A stretch of 64,000 bases of DNA from Ceriagrion tenellum. Taxonomy: Eukaryota > Arthropoda > Insecta > Odonata > Coenagrionidae. The position numbers and the translations under genes are program-made. This document shows positions 20,976-34,070 of the stretch, piece after piece (position 1 is the stretch's first letter; each line of letters begins with the position of its first letter). A model generated the notes under the pieces. It did no database searches and was not told the origin of the DNA. It was given only the letters and a program-made list of their open reading frames with translations. Location: assembly GCA_963169105.1 (NCBI GenBank), contig OY720636.1, positions 68,622,123-68,686,122 of the forward strand, in the 5' to 3' direction.

Positions 20976-21028
20976 ACCTTCCAACCCGGATAGAATCCCG
21001 ATGAGCCTTTATTCTGATTATGAGGGAT

Positions 21029-22110
21029 CTTCTGATTATAAGGGGTAAGTCCTTTCCTCACTCCTTCATTATCTGTTCACGTAAGAGAAAATAAAATGTT
21101 TGATCAGAAAAAGTTACTTTTTCACTATGAAGAACATTACAAATTTCCACCAAGTTAAGCCGGAATTAGAATCTTATAACGATTAGATTTGACGCACTGA
21201 AGAAAATCAGTCAGGTTTTTTGTAGCGCATCAAAATTAACAGAACACTCTTGGCAGATAAAACATTTTTCTCAAATAAAAGCTTACTCTCTTTCATGATA
21301 GTTTTCCACTAACTGCCGAGGTCCTCAGCCAGGTTAACAAAATTTGGCGCTATGTAGGAGATCACATACTATGAACTGATTGGCAAAAAATAATTACCAC
21401 TAAGTGTAGACCGATATACAAGGCAACATCAAAACATATTGTGGAGGAAATTTTGCATTGCGGTGATGAGTCAAGAATAACTCAGATCCGGCTGCCCAGC
21501 GGGAACATATTACTGTCGTTAGCCAGGTCTGCATCAAACTTTCCGCTCAATATAAGATCACATGGTCATATCTATCTTTATCCGCTTCCTGCTGGCAACA
21601 AAAAAGAGAACCACTTATTCCACAATACGCATATTACTCTGCAGGGCGCACCTGACATATGCAAGTCACCCCTTCGGCAGAAAATTATTATGAAACCTAA
21701 CTGCAAAATAATACCGGTGGGACGTCAAAAAAATATTTTCCTAAGCTAAAAGTAAAAAGATACAATAACGATGGCCCACAGATGAAAACGCGTAAACCTC
21801 AATTGGCCCTAAGGATATTAGAATATTTCCAATATAGTAGGCTTTTAAGGACCCGATCGGACAACCATTTACCTCAGCATTCGTTTTGGCTTCCTACAGC
21901 TATTCCTGGAAGAAGTATGAACAATTTATTTGACTGTTTGCTTGGTTATTTTTGTGGAATTGATAGAAATAGGTTGCCTGTATTGGAAAAATGGGGAAAT
22001 GATGAGAGGCTGTTAGAAACCTGGCGTCGGCGTTCGTCTATTCTTACCGATAGTTGGCAAAGAGGTGACGGTTGTAGTTTCCACCTGACGGATGAGAGCA
22101 GATACTACAG
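21029..22110. other. No recognisable gene
   Basis: Contains two plus-strand frames, 102 codons at 21441-21749 and 138 codons ending 22198. The second runs into the SINE at its 3' end and shows no family motif, so neither is called as a gene. Confidence 0.35.
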
Positions 22111-22119
22111 ATGCAGGGA

Positions 22120-22210
22120 TTGGTATTCTATGAAAAGATCTCTGCCTACTGCTAGGATTCCAATCCAGGTCCTCCAAAGTGGGAAGTCAGTACTCTAGTC
22201 AACCTGACCC
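22120..22210 (-). repeat. tRNA-derived SINE head, copy S3
   Basis: Minus strand GGTTGACTAGAGTACTGACT (box A region) and GGATTGGAATCCTAG (degenerate box B) at the usual spacing. The GACTAGAGTACT string is shared with S1 and S6. The body is not preserved. Confidence 0.5.
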
Positions 22211-22539
22211 AACCTGTTCCTTTTAATCTCATTGCACTTGATCGGATACAAAACATATTTCACGCCATTCTTTCAGTCCGTAATCGACCGACAAATCGAG
22301 GAAAATCATGCGAGGCTTAACCAGTTGAATAAAGGAACGATCTGATGAAGGTATTAACGACTACGACCAAATGCGCAACCTTTCGGTCGCACGTCGACTA
22401 CACTCACTCACGTTTATTATCGAGCTTTCTATCGAGGAAAAGAAATGTAAAAAAATGGAGGGACTGCTTTTAGACTTGGCCGAGGAATTCGACCGAGCAT
22501 CATGATAAAATACCTCCCTCACCATATTCGACGGTAGTA

Positions 22540-24030
22540 TAACCCATGACCTCCACACCCATCCCCACGCCCCCTTTACGAACGCTTGCGGAGGGAGGCA
22601 GGGAGAAACAAAAGCAACTCGTCTCCTTGACAACGAGCGCAGCCATCGGGACGAATGCTCTTCCCCCTCGGCCATCCCCAACCCCTTCTCAACAACCAAC
22701 AATGCTGCGCCGGTCTGATTCGTACCCTCATTTGTCTCGGACGGACGAAAAACCACAAGGGGAGAGAGAAACAAATGGAAAACAAAATTAAAAAAACCCA
22801 CGGAACCCACCCCAGAGCTGATGGACGAGAGAGAGAGAGAGGAAAAGGCCAAGCAAAGTTTGAGTGGGGTGTGGATTGGGGGGGAGGACGCAGAAGGAAA
22901 AATCATATTAATCGAGATATATGGCGAGGCGAGAGAGGTGTACGAAAGTGGGAGGAGCATTCGGGCCGAAGTGTGGATAGCAAAACGGGGAAGGGGTTTA
23001 AAGGATAAAGCGAGAGAGAGGGGGGGAAGGAGGGAGGGGTGGAAGCTGGAAAAGTCTGAACCTCTGATCCGGAGGAATGGATGGATTTAGCGGGGAGGAG
23101 GGTTGGCGGGAGGGAGGGAAGATGTTTGTGTTGTTGATGAATGTTTAATAGGCGTGGTCTTCCCCTTTTGAAGGCCCTTGAGTGAGAAAAGATGCCCGTG
23201 GAAAACCATCAAAGGCCGAACTCTCATAGCCGTCCGGGGTGAAGAGGGGGGGGACCCGACTGGGGATTTCTTTTTTAAAGGAGGGAATCTACAAGAGGAG
23301 GAGGGAATGGAAAAGATTTTTCTTTCTTTCGTTTTTATTTTTCTTCTCGTACATTTCCAGCGGACCGATCGATCGCTCGCTGGGGCCGAGTGTGAGATAT
23401 TTGCCGATTGGGTTGAAGTGGAGTGGGGGGGAGGGCGCACGTAACGATTATGAATGACTAACACCTTTGTGCTCGGCCCCCTTTGCGAGAGGCGAGTGCC
23501 TGGCCCGGGAGATGATGATGACGTGATAAAAGATTGTTGAGGAGGCAAACAAGGCAGAGGTTTTTAGCGGGCGGGTGGTGGGAGGATGACCGGGGGATGG
23601 ACGCGGTATGAAGAAGGGTGAAAAGGGGAGGAGATCCGAAAGGAAAAAAATTACATATAAATACACACACACATATAAACGGAACGATATTGATGATGAT
23701 CCCCGCGAGAAATAATAGGTGTGAAAAATTAGCAGCGAGTTCAGAATTCCACAAGCCGGGTCGATGTGGTGGGATTGGGGAGGGTTGAGGGCTGATGGGG
23801 GGATGGGGAGAGAGTTTAAGAGAAGGAAGAACGTATCTCTCATCTCCTTATTCCCATTCGGGTACTTTTTAATTTCTCCCTCTCTCTCTCTCTCTATCCC
23901 CACTGCCCTCTCCCCCCACACCTGTCTAAAGACGGAGAATTTCCCGGCCAGGAGAATCCGCCTCGTTTGGGGGCCATTTGCTCCGTCCATCCCCGGGAGA
24001 TTGCACGTCGCGGCGGCGGGAGGATAGAGG
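22540..24030 (+). repeat. Purine-rich and CpG-bearing island
   Basis: Pyrimidine-rich at 22546-22760, then GA/GGA-rich on the plus strand from 22760 to about 23850, with G runs at 22876-22886 and 23423-23433. A (CA) run lies at 23662-23673 and a (CT) run at 23880-23896. Several open frames of 80-216 codons in both directions arise from the composition and contain no domain. Confidence 0.5.
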
Positions 24031-25055
24031 TCATTCTGCAAATCACTCGGATTCCAGGGATATTTCAATTTCTCGCACGAGGCCTGCGCGCTTCCCATCT
24101 AGCCTCGGAATAGAATCAATGCTGCCGTTGAATATGAAAACCGAACAAAATCTTTCGTCCGTTTGAATATGCTTATTTTGATAATCCTCGCATTGGTAAC
24201 ACACAAACTGTTTTCTACGAGTAGCTTGACAGAAAAAATGTGGGCGTATTTTCCTTGCATTTAAGATAAAATGAAAAAGTTCGATTTAGTTCAGTCATTG
24301 TGTGATTTCAAATGACGATATAAAGAAAATCTTGATTTTTAAAAGCATCCAAAGAGAAGTGAATGATTATAATTTATTTTGAATTTACGATGAACCCTTT
24401 GATCCGTCTAAAAGTAAATTACATTCTCAGTTATTCCCTTGCTCACATATTAGGACGATATTATAAAGAAATGACAATTTAATCAAAGATATAGCGGTCT
24501 CTGTGATTGCTGGCAACTGCAAACTAATAGCCACTCTAAACAGCCCAGTTATTCGTTGCTGGTACAAGTCATACGTCCAAAGAAATGTGCTTTCTCAAAA
24601 ATACGAAACCTGTGTTTCTTGCTATTGCTTCTTTGACTATTCATTTGAAGATACTTTATAACACCTCAAACGTTCAAAATTGGGGGCTTAGTTTATTTAG
24701 TTGTAACATATTGCCTACATGCGACACGAAACAAAATTCCTAGATACAATTTTGACGACGCAATTGTCTTACGAGCCAATTCAAAGCCAAATTTTTTTTT
24801 TAATCGCGAAACATGAACCCATTTCAAGACAGGATACTAAGAAAACTAACACATAAAAAGAGAGCTAAACATATCTTAAATTGAACCACAATTGAGAGAT
24901 ACGGCCCGCGCATTTTTGGATATTTATGTGATTTTTTAAAAGGTCCTGGTCGCTAAATATATCCCTATTAAAACCATTTATGGTGGTATATTAGAGAGGT
25001 ATAACGATCCTCAACTCAAATAGGCATCTCACTTGCGAGCAAAATTTTAAAAGCT
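24031..25055. other. No recognisable feature
   Basis: AT-rich; nothing assigned. Confidence 0.35.
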
Positions 25056-25059
25056 ATGA

Positions 25060-25765
25060 TCAAAGCCAGCAATCGGCAAAACTCGACCACCACCGAGAAG
25101 AGTCGGGAGGAAACCACGGATGACGAAGAGGAAGGGGGCAAGATGAGATACACACACACACACACAAACTGGAGGTTCGCAGATCGCATGGGGGAGCGCA
25201 ATCATAGATGAACGGGAAAAGAAAGACCCGATCGAGCGCCGGGAGGCTAAAAAAAGAAGCAGGGAGTGGGAAGACGCGGAGGAGGGGGACAAGACAAACG
25301 GGAGGGTGAGAAAGAAACCCTAAAGGGAGGGTATGGGGCGAAGAGGTGGGCATGGATGGTTGGAGGCAAAGGTTAGTGGAGATGGAAGCACGAGAAATGG
25401 GAGGGTGACGTCGGAGTGGAGTGAGGGAGGAGATATGAGTGGGGGCGTAGGAGGATGGAAGGGGTCAAAAGATTATGAGAAACACAGCAACTCAAGAGAA
25501 GGGCAGCAGATAGCGAGAGAGAGGGAGAGGACGGAAAAAATCCCCTCTGATTACTGCCCTGGGAATCCCTATCCTGTATCATTAACAATGTTGAGTTCAC
25601 CTCTCGATTGCAAAAGACAATCGGGTGACTAACGAAGGCGGACGGGAGAGCGGGTGGGTAGCCGAGCGCAAACGAGCGCAGGCATACGGGCGACCGACAC
25701 GGGAGGCGCGTGCGACGGACAGTGAATTGCGCGCGGCGGGCAGGAATACCAAGTTCATCTACGCC
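25060..25765 (+). repeat. Purine-rich island passing into CpG-rich DNA
   Basis: GGA/GAGG-rich from 25080 to 25540. A (CA) microsatellite of about nine units lies at 25150-25167. From 25635 to 25745 the sequence becomes CpG-dense. No exon could be recognised. Confidence 0.5.
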
Positions 25766-27240
25766 CAAATATAATGACTTCCCGGGGTTAATTATCTCAA
25801 GAGACCACGTAGATATTTCACATTCTTTTGAGGACGCCCCTAGGAGATAACCCTAGAGGGGGAAAGGTCCTCGGCATTGGTACCACGGGGGAGTGGGGGG
25901 AGGGAAGTGGGATGAAAACCGATGCGGCACTGTATTCCTCTCATCGGATTTATGCATGCGTGTAAGGTGGCGAAATGACGTCGGTCTCAGTTTTAAATAC
26001 GGAGACTTCAACCGTCGCGAATGGAGACTTCAATGCTTGATATCCCCAATCGAATCATGCTAGAACAGCGGGAGGAACGCTTTGCGTGAATAACTTAGCT
26101 TCTTAGGCCTTAGGTTTTTTGTGCACCCCTCCATAGCATGAGAGCTCTTGGAGTGGGATATTTCAGTAAGACAATAGTCAATCCCGCGTTTTTTCCACAA
26201 AAACATATTTTCCTGATTATTCAATGCTGTATTGACCGTTTGTGTGTATACGTTTGATTCAAAGTGTATAAACTTTACGACATGCACGTTACTAGCGTAA
26301 CCTCATGCTTTTTAAAATGTTGAAATATTTAAACAGACGTTATAAGCCACTAAGCAATATTACAATCTAAAGGTTTTGCTAACTAGGCCTTTATTCAAAA
26401 GTAAAATACGCCATCCTACTATAACAAAAGGGTTAAGGTGGAAGAGGAAGCCTAAGAGACTCAATCTCGCCCCATATATTAGAGAAATGTATCTATCTAA
26501 CAACCAATACGCACTCTCGCAGCTGGAGAAGTTACGCAACGCTTCTCCACTTGCATACAGCATGTTCTGAGAAAAGTTAATTTTACAGTTATTTCATTGT
26601 TTGAATTTCGGCGGGTTTGTCTACAACGCTCAGATTACCAACCATGTCACATTTCAACAGAAAGCTCTCTTGTCGCCATTATTTTAATAGTTTTCACTCT
26701 TTTTCAGCAGGATACTAGGCATGGCTTTCTCTTTCAATATGAATGACTAAAAACTGAAGTATCCAAATACGAGAAAAGAAGATCAGTTAAAATATCAAAT
26801 TCCGATAATTAATTGCAGATGTGCAACACCATGAACTTGCCTTCAAGGCATCTTGCTGTTACCTGAAGGTCTGCTTCGACGCGGAAAGGTCCGCAAAGAT
26901 ATTTCCCCTGACAAGCAACTAATATCCGGTGATAGCGGGGTAAGACAATAAGAATTAAGTTGAAGGTGTATTACGCGCAGGCTCTAATTAAATTGATAAT
27001 ATATTGGCCTAAAATGCGGTTGCATAATTTGACGTGAAAGAGTAAGAACTTGAAAATTAAAGGTAAAAAATAAAATAAAAATCCGTGATATTGCTAAATT
27101 TTTTTCCATCGTAACACAATATGAAGAAAGGGAGAAATTTCCGAACCAAGATTGAGAACAAAGCAGAATTTTCAGATTCTTCAGGTTTGTACCAGGCACC
27201 CATCCTACATTCATTTCATTTCCATGGTTATCCCTAGGTT
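25766..27240. other. No recognisable gene
   Basis: One short perfect hairpin, TGGAGAAG/CTTCTCCA, at 26524-26549 with a 10-base loop. Otherwise AT-rich sequence without assignable features. Confidence 0.3.
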
Positions 27241-27800
27241 TGCCCATCCGAAAGCCAGCTATTTTTATCTCGACAAGAGAAAGATCTTCTCGGCAATGCT
27301 AGAACCACATCCCGTACACAAATATGTTGCGGCGAAGTAATTGAATCCACGGGACGCTTTTTATAAGCAATTGCAAAAGTGAGAACTTCATCTTTACTCG
27401 TTTGGTGAGGTAATTCAAATCCCACGAACGCAACAGTCCCCATTCCACCTTCAATCGTTCACGGCTGTTTCAGCGCGGGCATAAATCCACTGCCGCACAA
27501 TCCCATCGCGCAATGAAAACATGAGGCGCAAAAAGATGATCCATTCTGGATCTGACACTGGCGACTATTCAAATACCGTTAAATTTCCTCGGTATCATCA
27601 TAAGTTACCTCTTTTATGGCTATAAAACGAGCGGGAATGTTTAGATCGCCGGGTGATTTTTGACGGCAATATTAAGTCGTGCCCCAAGGGTGAGTTTGGT
27701 CGGCGAACCGAACGAAGGCGGGATCGTAAAAACCCAAGGGAAAAGGAAGCGGCGCGTAAGAGGCACTAAAAGACAAGTCGAAAATTAACAAGTTCGAGAG
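27241..27800. other. CpG-bearing, non-repetitive segment
   Basis: Balanced composition with many CG dinucleotides and no match to other repeats in the window. It carries a TTTTATGGC string (about 27614-27622), similar to posterior-Hox binding sites. Candidate conserved non-coding DNA; evidence is compositional only. Confidence 0.25.
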
Positions 27801-30625
27801 TTTTGGGATACATGATCTCAGGCGTTAATACTCGTTTCTTAACCTGCCTCGTAATATGAGGGGATGTTAAAAGTCTCGGTCGACTCATCATCTCTCCAAA
27901 GCAATATTTGTTAATGAATATAACACGTGAGCCAAAAGGAATCTTCCCATTTTCTCAGGAATTTAGCCTTATAATGAGAAGATGAAGAGTCGCACTCTGT
28001 TGACGATTATGCTTAAAAGATGCAATATTTTTTAACAAGTTGGGACTCATATGATAAGTTACTAAACATGCTACATTCGAAAATATATTTGTTAAATTGA
28101 TTAATACATCAAGCCCCAACACTTATACGTACACGTATTACAAGCAAAAAACTTATGGATTAAACAGTAGGTTCATACCGAATATTGTATCGTAAATCAG
28201 GCCAAAGAAACAATGCTGAAAATTGGGAATACATAATAACAGTTTTTTGTACATTTTCGAGGTGAATATATAAGTATGTTTTAAAGTTTTAGGTAATTAG
28301 AAGTAGTAATTACTCGTATTTTAATTAATGATGAGTCACATAAATAACCATTATTTGGGAGGATATTATTTCACCAAATAACAGTCACAAAGTCACCTAC
28401 CCCATCTACAAGTAAAACTGTGTGACAGATTTTTCTTCACCTCTGCATATACTTTAACATAAGTCACCATGTTTAACTAAACGTGCTTACTTTAGGACTC
28501 TGAGGGGAAAAAGAAAACAAATCAAAATAACTTATGTATATTTAGACTTTTGTTTATCTCATTGTTTAAGAGCACGCAATTGACTAGTTCTTGGTATCAG
28601 TATTAGATTTCGTTTCACTCATTTAGCCATCCCCAGTGTTTCCCTGATCGCTCCTACATTTTCACCGAAGTACATTGTTTACCAATTTCAGTAATAATCC
28701 CTGAATGATATTATTATCCCTGAAAACTACGGAATCATAAACCCCTTTTTATTTATTTCACTCCGCGATTGCAAAAATGACATTGGCTTCTAATGTTGCT
28801 CACCAATTGTTGTCTGATTTTTCATGCAAAGCCAACTCAGCATCACTATCGTCTTTATTAAGAGTCACATTTTTATTTAAAAGATAGTTCTTTTTGGCAC
28901 TTATTTTGCTATATGAACTTTATATTTTCAAAATGGAGGCAATGCAACTTCCCTCCTTTTATTCTGGGCATCCCCGACCCTAAATATATATATTAGCATG
29001 ACAAGATATCATTAGGCGCCTCTGTGACAGTGACTGATATTTTCAAAATTTTGAACCAAAATTCTGCTAGTAATAACCAAAGACCGAGGAAAAGAAAGCT
29101 ATAAAGGCTATCTTACCTTAAAACTCGTTATAGCAAGCCATTTTTCCAAGATTTCACCCCAACCGGGTGGTTGGCTAAACTCGGGCTAAATGGTTTTTTT
29201 ATAGTCACGTAAGAAACGCCTCGGAAAAGTTACCCAAGTAGGTAAAACATTTAGTCACGCCTTACGGTAAACACTAGTTTGTCGAATGCTGAAAAGAAAA
29301 GTCTCCACTGTTCCGCGTCATTTGTTCCTTGAGAAAGTCTCAAAAGCTAAATCAAGCCTGGCATATTAAACGGATGATGTTTCGTAACGTTACTACTCTA
29401 TAATAAGCTGAAGTAACTCGGTCTAAACTTTTTTTATCGGCAGTTAAGCGCGTGATTTTACTGGATTAACCTAAACCTACTCCTCGGCGACTATCTATCT
29501 GACAATCATCATGGGGGATTAATTAATAATGTAATTTAAAATACTTATTCCAGCACTCACATCTTAAGGTGGTGGCATTTTCAACTCCCTTTTTCGTGTG
29601 GCAATCGATCTTATGAATATTTTAAATATTCTACAAGTATAATTTATTTCACTAGCTTTTACGTCTAAATCATTGTATGTTACTGCTCAAAAGAACACTT
29701 AGAATAGTTACGAACAAAATGGAAAATTTTGCAAAATTATTTAACCAATAAACACCGTTTTTCTCAAAATGTATACAAAGTTTTCTTTCTTGAAGAACTG
29801 ACATAAACTGGGCGTAAATAACAGGAGACACTCAATATGAATGGTTTTAATGTTGAGTCAGTCCACTGAGTGCCACACTTGTATAAAAACTTCCTAAACA
29901 CCAGTCAAAGCAAATTTTAATGCCGATTCTCACAGTAACACTGTCAAGTAATACTCTATTGTGCATAATCAAAAAATGGTAAAAGTAAGAAGATTTCCAG
30001 GATATGCATGAGGAAATTATCAAATGGGAACAAAAGTTTCCAGCAATCTATCTCTCCATAAAATATTTGTGGATAATCAAGGTATATGTAGACATGTTGA
30101 AAACTCTTAGATAAACATGATAAACTGTAGTGTGATAAATGCTCTTATATAGTCAGCTTGTAATGAAGAGACCCACAAATAGGTTAAAACGCATGATCCA
30201 AACGTTTATTATTGCAGTTTATATGAAATAGACCACTCTCAAGCCACTTTTAAGGTGAAAAAAACAACTTTTTTCTCTTCAGTGAAACAGTGACAATAAG
30301 TATGTCAAGCTCTTTTCCAAAGATAGTTCGTTGTAGAGCTATTGACATTCTTCCATTTAAAGATAAAAAACTATACCCACTTTAGTTAAAATACAAAGAC
30401 TAAGAGTTTAAGCCTGATTTAAATAATATGCTTTCTCTCTAATCCTCACTCAAGAGAAATATTGCCAAATTTTCGCTCAAAGTTGAGAATGGAGTGGAGA
30501 GGATCGAACACATTTTGTCAGAAAAAAACGCTTAAGTTATTTATAGCACTAAATAGCACTATTTTCTATTGTTTGAATTAGCAAGAGGAAGAGAGAACCA
30601 ATATACTGCAAACAATAAAGACATC
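27801..30625. other. Long AT-rich stretch, no recognisable feature
   Basis: Nearly 3 kb without an open frame above 60 codons on either strand and without any internal repeat that I can see. Confidence 0.5.
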
Positions 30626-30629
30626 GAGA

Positions 30630-31350
30630 GCGTAATATCGGGAAGAAGGGGTGTGGGCAAACGATGTGTAAAAAACAAATGCCACAATCGTGAAGAAATG
30701 AGGACGGTTATTGGATGTATTGGCGAGATGTGGATACGGAAAAGAAAGAAAGGAGTAGGAGGGAGAGAGAGCTAAGAAAAAGGTTTAAGGGAAAGATAAG
30801 AGGCGCAGAAAATAAATAAGGACATAAGAACTTCGGAGGGGGTGGAGAGGGCGGTAGATTAAAAAGAGAGTTGGATACGAAGGGTGGGAGGAGGGTGACG
30901 GTGAGGTGGGAGGTGAGAGAGAATCGGGATGAAAAAGCAGTGTGCGCCTGAGAGGTATTGGGTTGAGTTGGGTTGGTGTGGGAAGAGCGGTGGGGAGGAG
31001 GAGGAGGAGGGATTGGGGGGAGAAGAGACGACCGGGGAAAAGAAATAATTAGAAGGGGGGAAGAAGGAGAGAGAAAGAGGGCTGCATGTGGAGGAATGGA
31101 CCGAAGGGACGAAGGGAACGGAGGGAAAAGATTGGATCGGCGCAAGTTGAGCTTGTGCGGGCGACGATAAGTATTTACCGAGGGCACTCCGAGCCCTCCA
31201 CACTCCCTCTCGCCTCTCCCTCCCCCAATTTCCCCCCCCCACTCCACTCTGCCCACTCCTCCTTTCCGCACTGGAATGGATTGGGACGATCGACGGAGGA
31301 ACTGAAATGAGGGAGGGTAAGAAGCGTCGGTTGGCATGCGGCGAATGAAG
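30630..31350 (+). repeat. Purine-rich island with a C-rich switch
   Basis: GGA/GAGG-rich plus strand at 30640-31160, flipping to CT/C-rich at 31185-31265 (including a C8 run). The 241-codon minus frame here (30708-31433) is a serine/proline reading of the tract and is not a gene. Confidence 0.55.
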
Positions 31351-33905
31351 GAAGGAAGAAAAGATGCACAAATGTGGGATCTGTTAGTGGAATTCTTGTT
31401 GCATACGCTCCACAGATTGCTTGAGATCGACATTCACGTGTACAAATTTTGTTAAAAACTTGTTTATGGTTTTCTACGGGAATGAGTTCAGTTTTAATGG
31501 GCCATAGCTACTTCTCAATTATTCTTGTTTGGGGGAAAGATGTGTGATTTCAACAGAATGCTAGCGTCCTAATTAGTCCCATCAGCTTGTTATTACTTGG
31601 AGTTACATTGGGAAAGTTCCGATGGATTATTGGGGCTTTTACCATTGAAAAATAATTAAACCCGTAAATGCATACGGTGAATAATCGTCGAGTTAATTTT
31701 TGTGTTATTTGAAAACTATTATTTGGTATTCAGCCGGTCAGGGTATGCTTTGATGGATCACTGCTGCTATCTTAAAACTCTGTCCAGATGTTAAACCCTG
31801 CGCACGGTTCATCAATAATTTTCCAACCAACTATTACCAACTACCTCCACTGCCATTATGTGATATTCTACCGGTCAGGGATTATTGATACTTCCCTATG
31901 AACACAATATATGAATATAACTTAACAAAAATCAACAGATTTATTGCAAGCTTCATTGGTTTATGATAATTTCTTCCAATATTTTAGTCGGCATTCTACT
32001 ACAAATTATAAAAATCTGCAACATATTTGAGCCTGTTTGACTGGCATCAGACACCTACTGGCCAGTCAGAAAGTAAATATTTGCCCTCACATACCTTCAA
32101 CATATCTCCTGCCAGTTGCGTAAGGAACTGGCAGGAATCTAGTCTGTTTTAACCCCACTATCTGAGCAATATAACCAAATACGAGCCAATTACTAATGTT
32201 GGACGGTTTATTTCCCGGGGTAATATTTTTGGGTAAAAAGGTGTTCACTGAGAGAGAGGAGACACCTTTTACGAGGATACATTCCCATCACGCTGTTTTC
32301 CATCGAGGAAGGCATTGTCAAAAAATTCAAATTCTCAGCAATAGTCCGGAAAAGGTAACTCCTTTAGTAGTCTTCTCTTTAATTCCATAGCCTTGCATAC
32401 CTATTTTTTCAGCTGTCACCTTAAATTGCTCAGTAAACGACCTCAGCTGTTTTATGAGTGGTAAACTTAGCTTCTCTCAATCGAATCTTTGAAACATAAT
32501 TTTTAATAAGACCTTAGAAATTAACAGCTCCTGAAACTCAAAATGGGTATCTTTATAATGCCATATAAAATAGAAGGTGGGAATGAGAGAGATTCTGATG
32601 AAATGCGTACATCAAATCAAAAATCCATGGCCAATATTATGATAGAGATCATTAATGATAGAGCTTAAAAATAAAAAAATACAAAAAAGGAGAGACTATA
32701 TTAAGTTGCGAGCAGCTGACGAAAACGGTTCGGCGTCCATTCTGGCTCCCACTTGACCGAAGACTTGAAAATAAACCTAGGTCGTTTGAAAATAATTTTA
32801 TTCATCTTATGACCAGTTTCAATAACATTTATTATAGAATCAATAGTTATGAGATCCATGGAGTTATAGATCTCGTAAAAATATTCGGGTTGCAGGAACA
32901 CATCTACCAATTACATAACTTATTTACCAATAGTTAATAGGTTCAAGTATTTTAGTCAACCTTCTACCGCCAGATGAAATGTATGAAATTTTAGCCTATG
33001 AATAATTGGTAATGCACATAATAATCAGTCAGTATGAGTAAACAAACTGATCACTTATCTCAAATCAACTCTTTTATCCAGTAATTAAGTCTCAATTCCG
33101 TTTATTGTGCATCCTCCATCTTGGTTACTTTTGGAACTCATAACTCCATACCATAACTTATGAAACAAATAAAATTATCTAACGTTTCTGCAACTATTAT
33201 TGAAAGTGTGTTGTGGCTTATGCCTCCCATGACTAAATTGGATTCAAATGTGTCGTTCCTGAAAATGACCATTAGACTGTAAACATTGCTAATGTTTTGG
33301 CAGTATACCGCATATGACATGAAAGATTTCCGCTGAAGAATGCGTTCGCAATTCATTCGGAATATAGGGGATGAGATTATGGAATAAAAAGAGGGAATAA
33401 AAGATAAAGGCCAAGAGGGTGAGGTGGAAAGAGAAGTGGAGCGGCGATGTGGCGCTGGGTGTGTGGGTGGTTTGACGGGTAAGCAGAGGGGATTTCGTCG
33501 GGTGGTTCGGTCGGTTGGAGGCAAATATAAATGTGATGTGGAGCGACGGGGATGCTTTCATATTTGCCGGGGAGAAGGAGACGATTGGAAACCTGTTAGA
33601 TTAAACCTTGTTCGAGAGGAAATGAATTGAGAAAAGCACTGAAAGAACGAAGAGGGATATAATCTCTCCTTTAAGGGGTTTGATAATCGACATTCTGAAG
33701 GAGCGTGGAACGAGTTGACGGATCAAGCAACAATAATGATATTCTTCCCAGTGAATAGGGTGCAACATAAGAAATAGTGCTTTTACCAACCTTGTGGAAA
33801 CTCCAAAGCTGCATCTTCAAAAGAGGAAAAAACACATGAACTCTTCTACTTTTTTTACTTTTTACTTCCAGACTTAATTTACAAGTACTTTTAATGTGTG
33901 AACAT
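31351..33905. other. AT-rich DNA with two adjacent hairpins
   Basis: Mostly featureless. Two short hairpins lie 40 bases apart: TGACTGGC/GCCAGTCA at 32038-32068 and a perfect 10-bp stem CCTGCCAGTT/AACTGGCAGG with an 8-base loop at 32108-32135. CCGGTCAGGG also occurs twice (about 31735 and 31873). A purine-rich patch lies at 33360-33500. Confidence 0.4.
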
Positions 33906-33906
33906 A

Positions 33907-33945
33907 TACCCTGATGGTGGCGTAACGTGCCGACATCATGATTGG
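33907..33945 (+). ncRNA. Orphan hammerhead-like remnant
   Basis: ACC, then CTGATGG (for CTGATGA), one unpaired T, stem GGCGT/GTGCC (with G-U pairs), then GACATC where GAAACATC would be expected. Same layout as the foldback cores but single and damaged in both blocks. Confidence 0.25.
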
Positions 33946-33997
33946 AAGGAAATAAGGCTGAAGGAGTAATCCTTAACGCTTCGCTAAGAGATAATGA

Positions 33998-34070
33998 TAA
34001 AAGGATTGGTGAAGTGGCTAGAGAAACAACTGGTACCCAACCTGTGGGCCTGGAATTGAAATGTTCAGTG
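33998..34070 (+). repeat. SINE head on the plus strand, copy S9
   Basis: GGATTGGTGAAGTGGCTAGA (box A region) and CTGGAATTGAAATG (box-B-like) align base for base in spacing with the head of S6. It is the only copy in the window with this head on the plus strand. Confidence 0.4.

Larger units (their letters stand above)
20821..20998. repeat. Foldback repeat iv, with hammerhead-like arms and flanking 13-bp direct repeats
   Basis: Left arm 20821-20895 and right arm 20926-20998 are reverse complements. GGATTCCATCCGGGTATGAA pairs with the region ending AACCCGGATAGAATCC, and CGTTTTGGCCGCTTA pairs with TAAGCGGCCGAAACG. Weaker pairing extends to about 20800 and 21020. A 13-base direct repeat, GATTATGAGGGAT, lies at 20760-20772 and 21016-21028 and may be a target-site duplication. 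Each arm has the CTGANGA...GAAAC layout facing outward. Confidence 0.8.

Noticed and set aside
22361..24098. Several open frames of 80-216 codons on both strands
   Set aside because: Overlapping frames in both directions across low-complexity DNA show a composition effect; no family motif seen.
30708..31433. 241-codon minus-strand open frame
   Set aside because: It reads almost entirely Ser, Pro, Arg and Phe from a GGA-rich tract; no domain, and adjacent frames are equally open.
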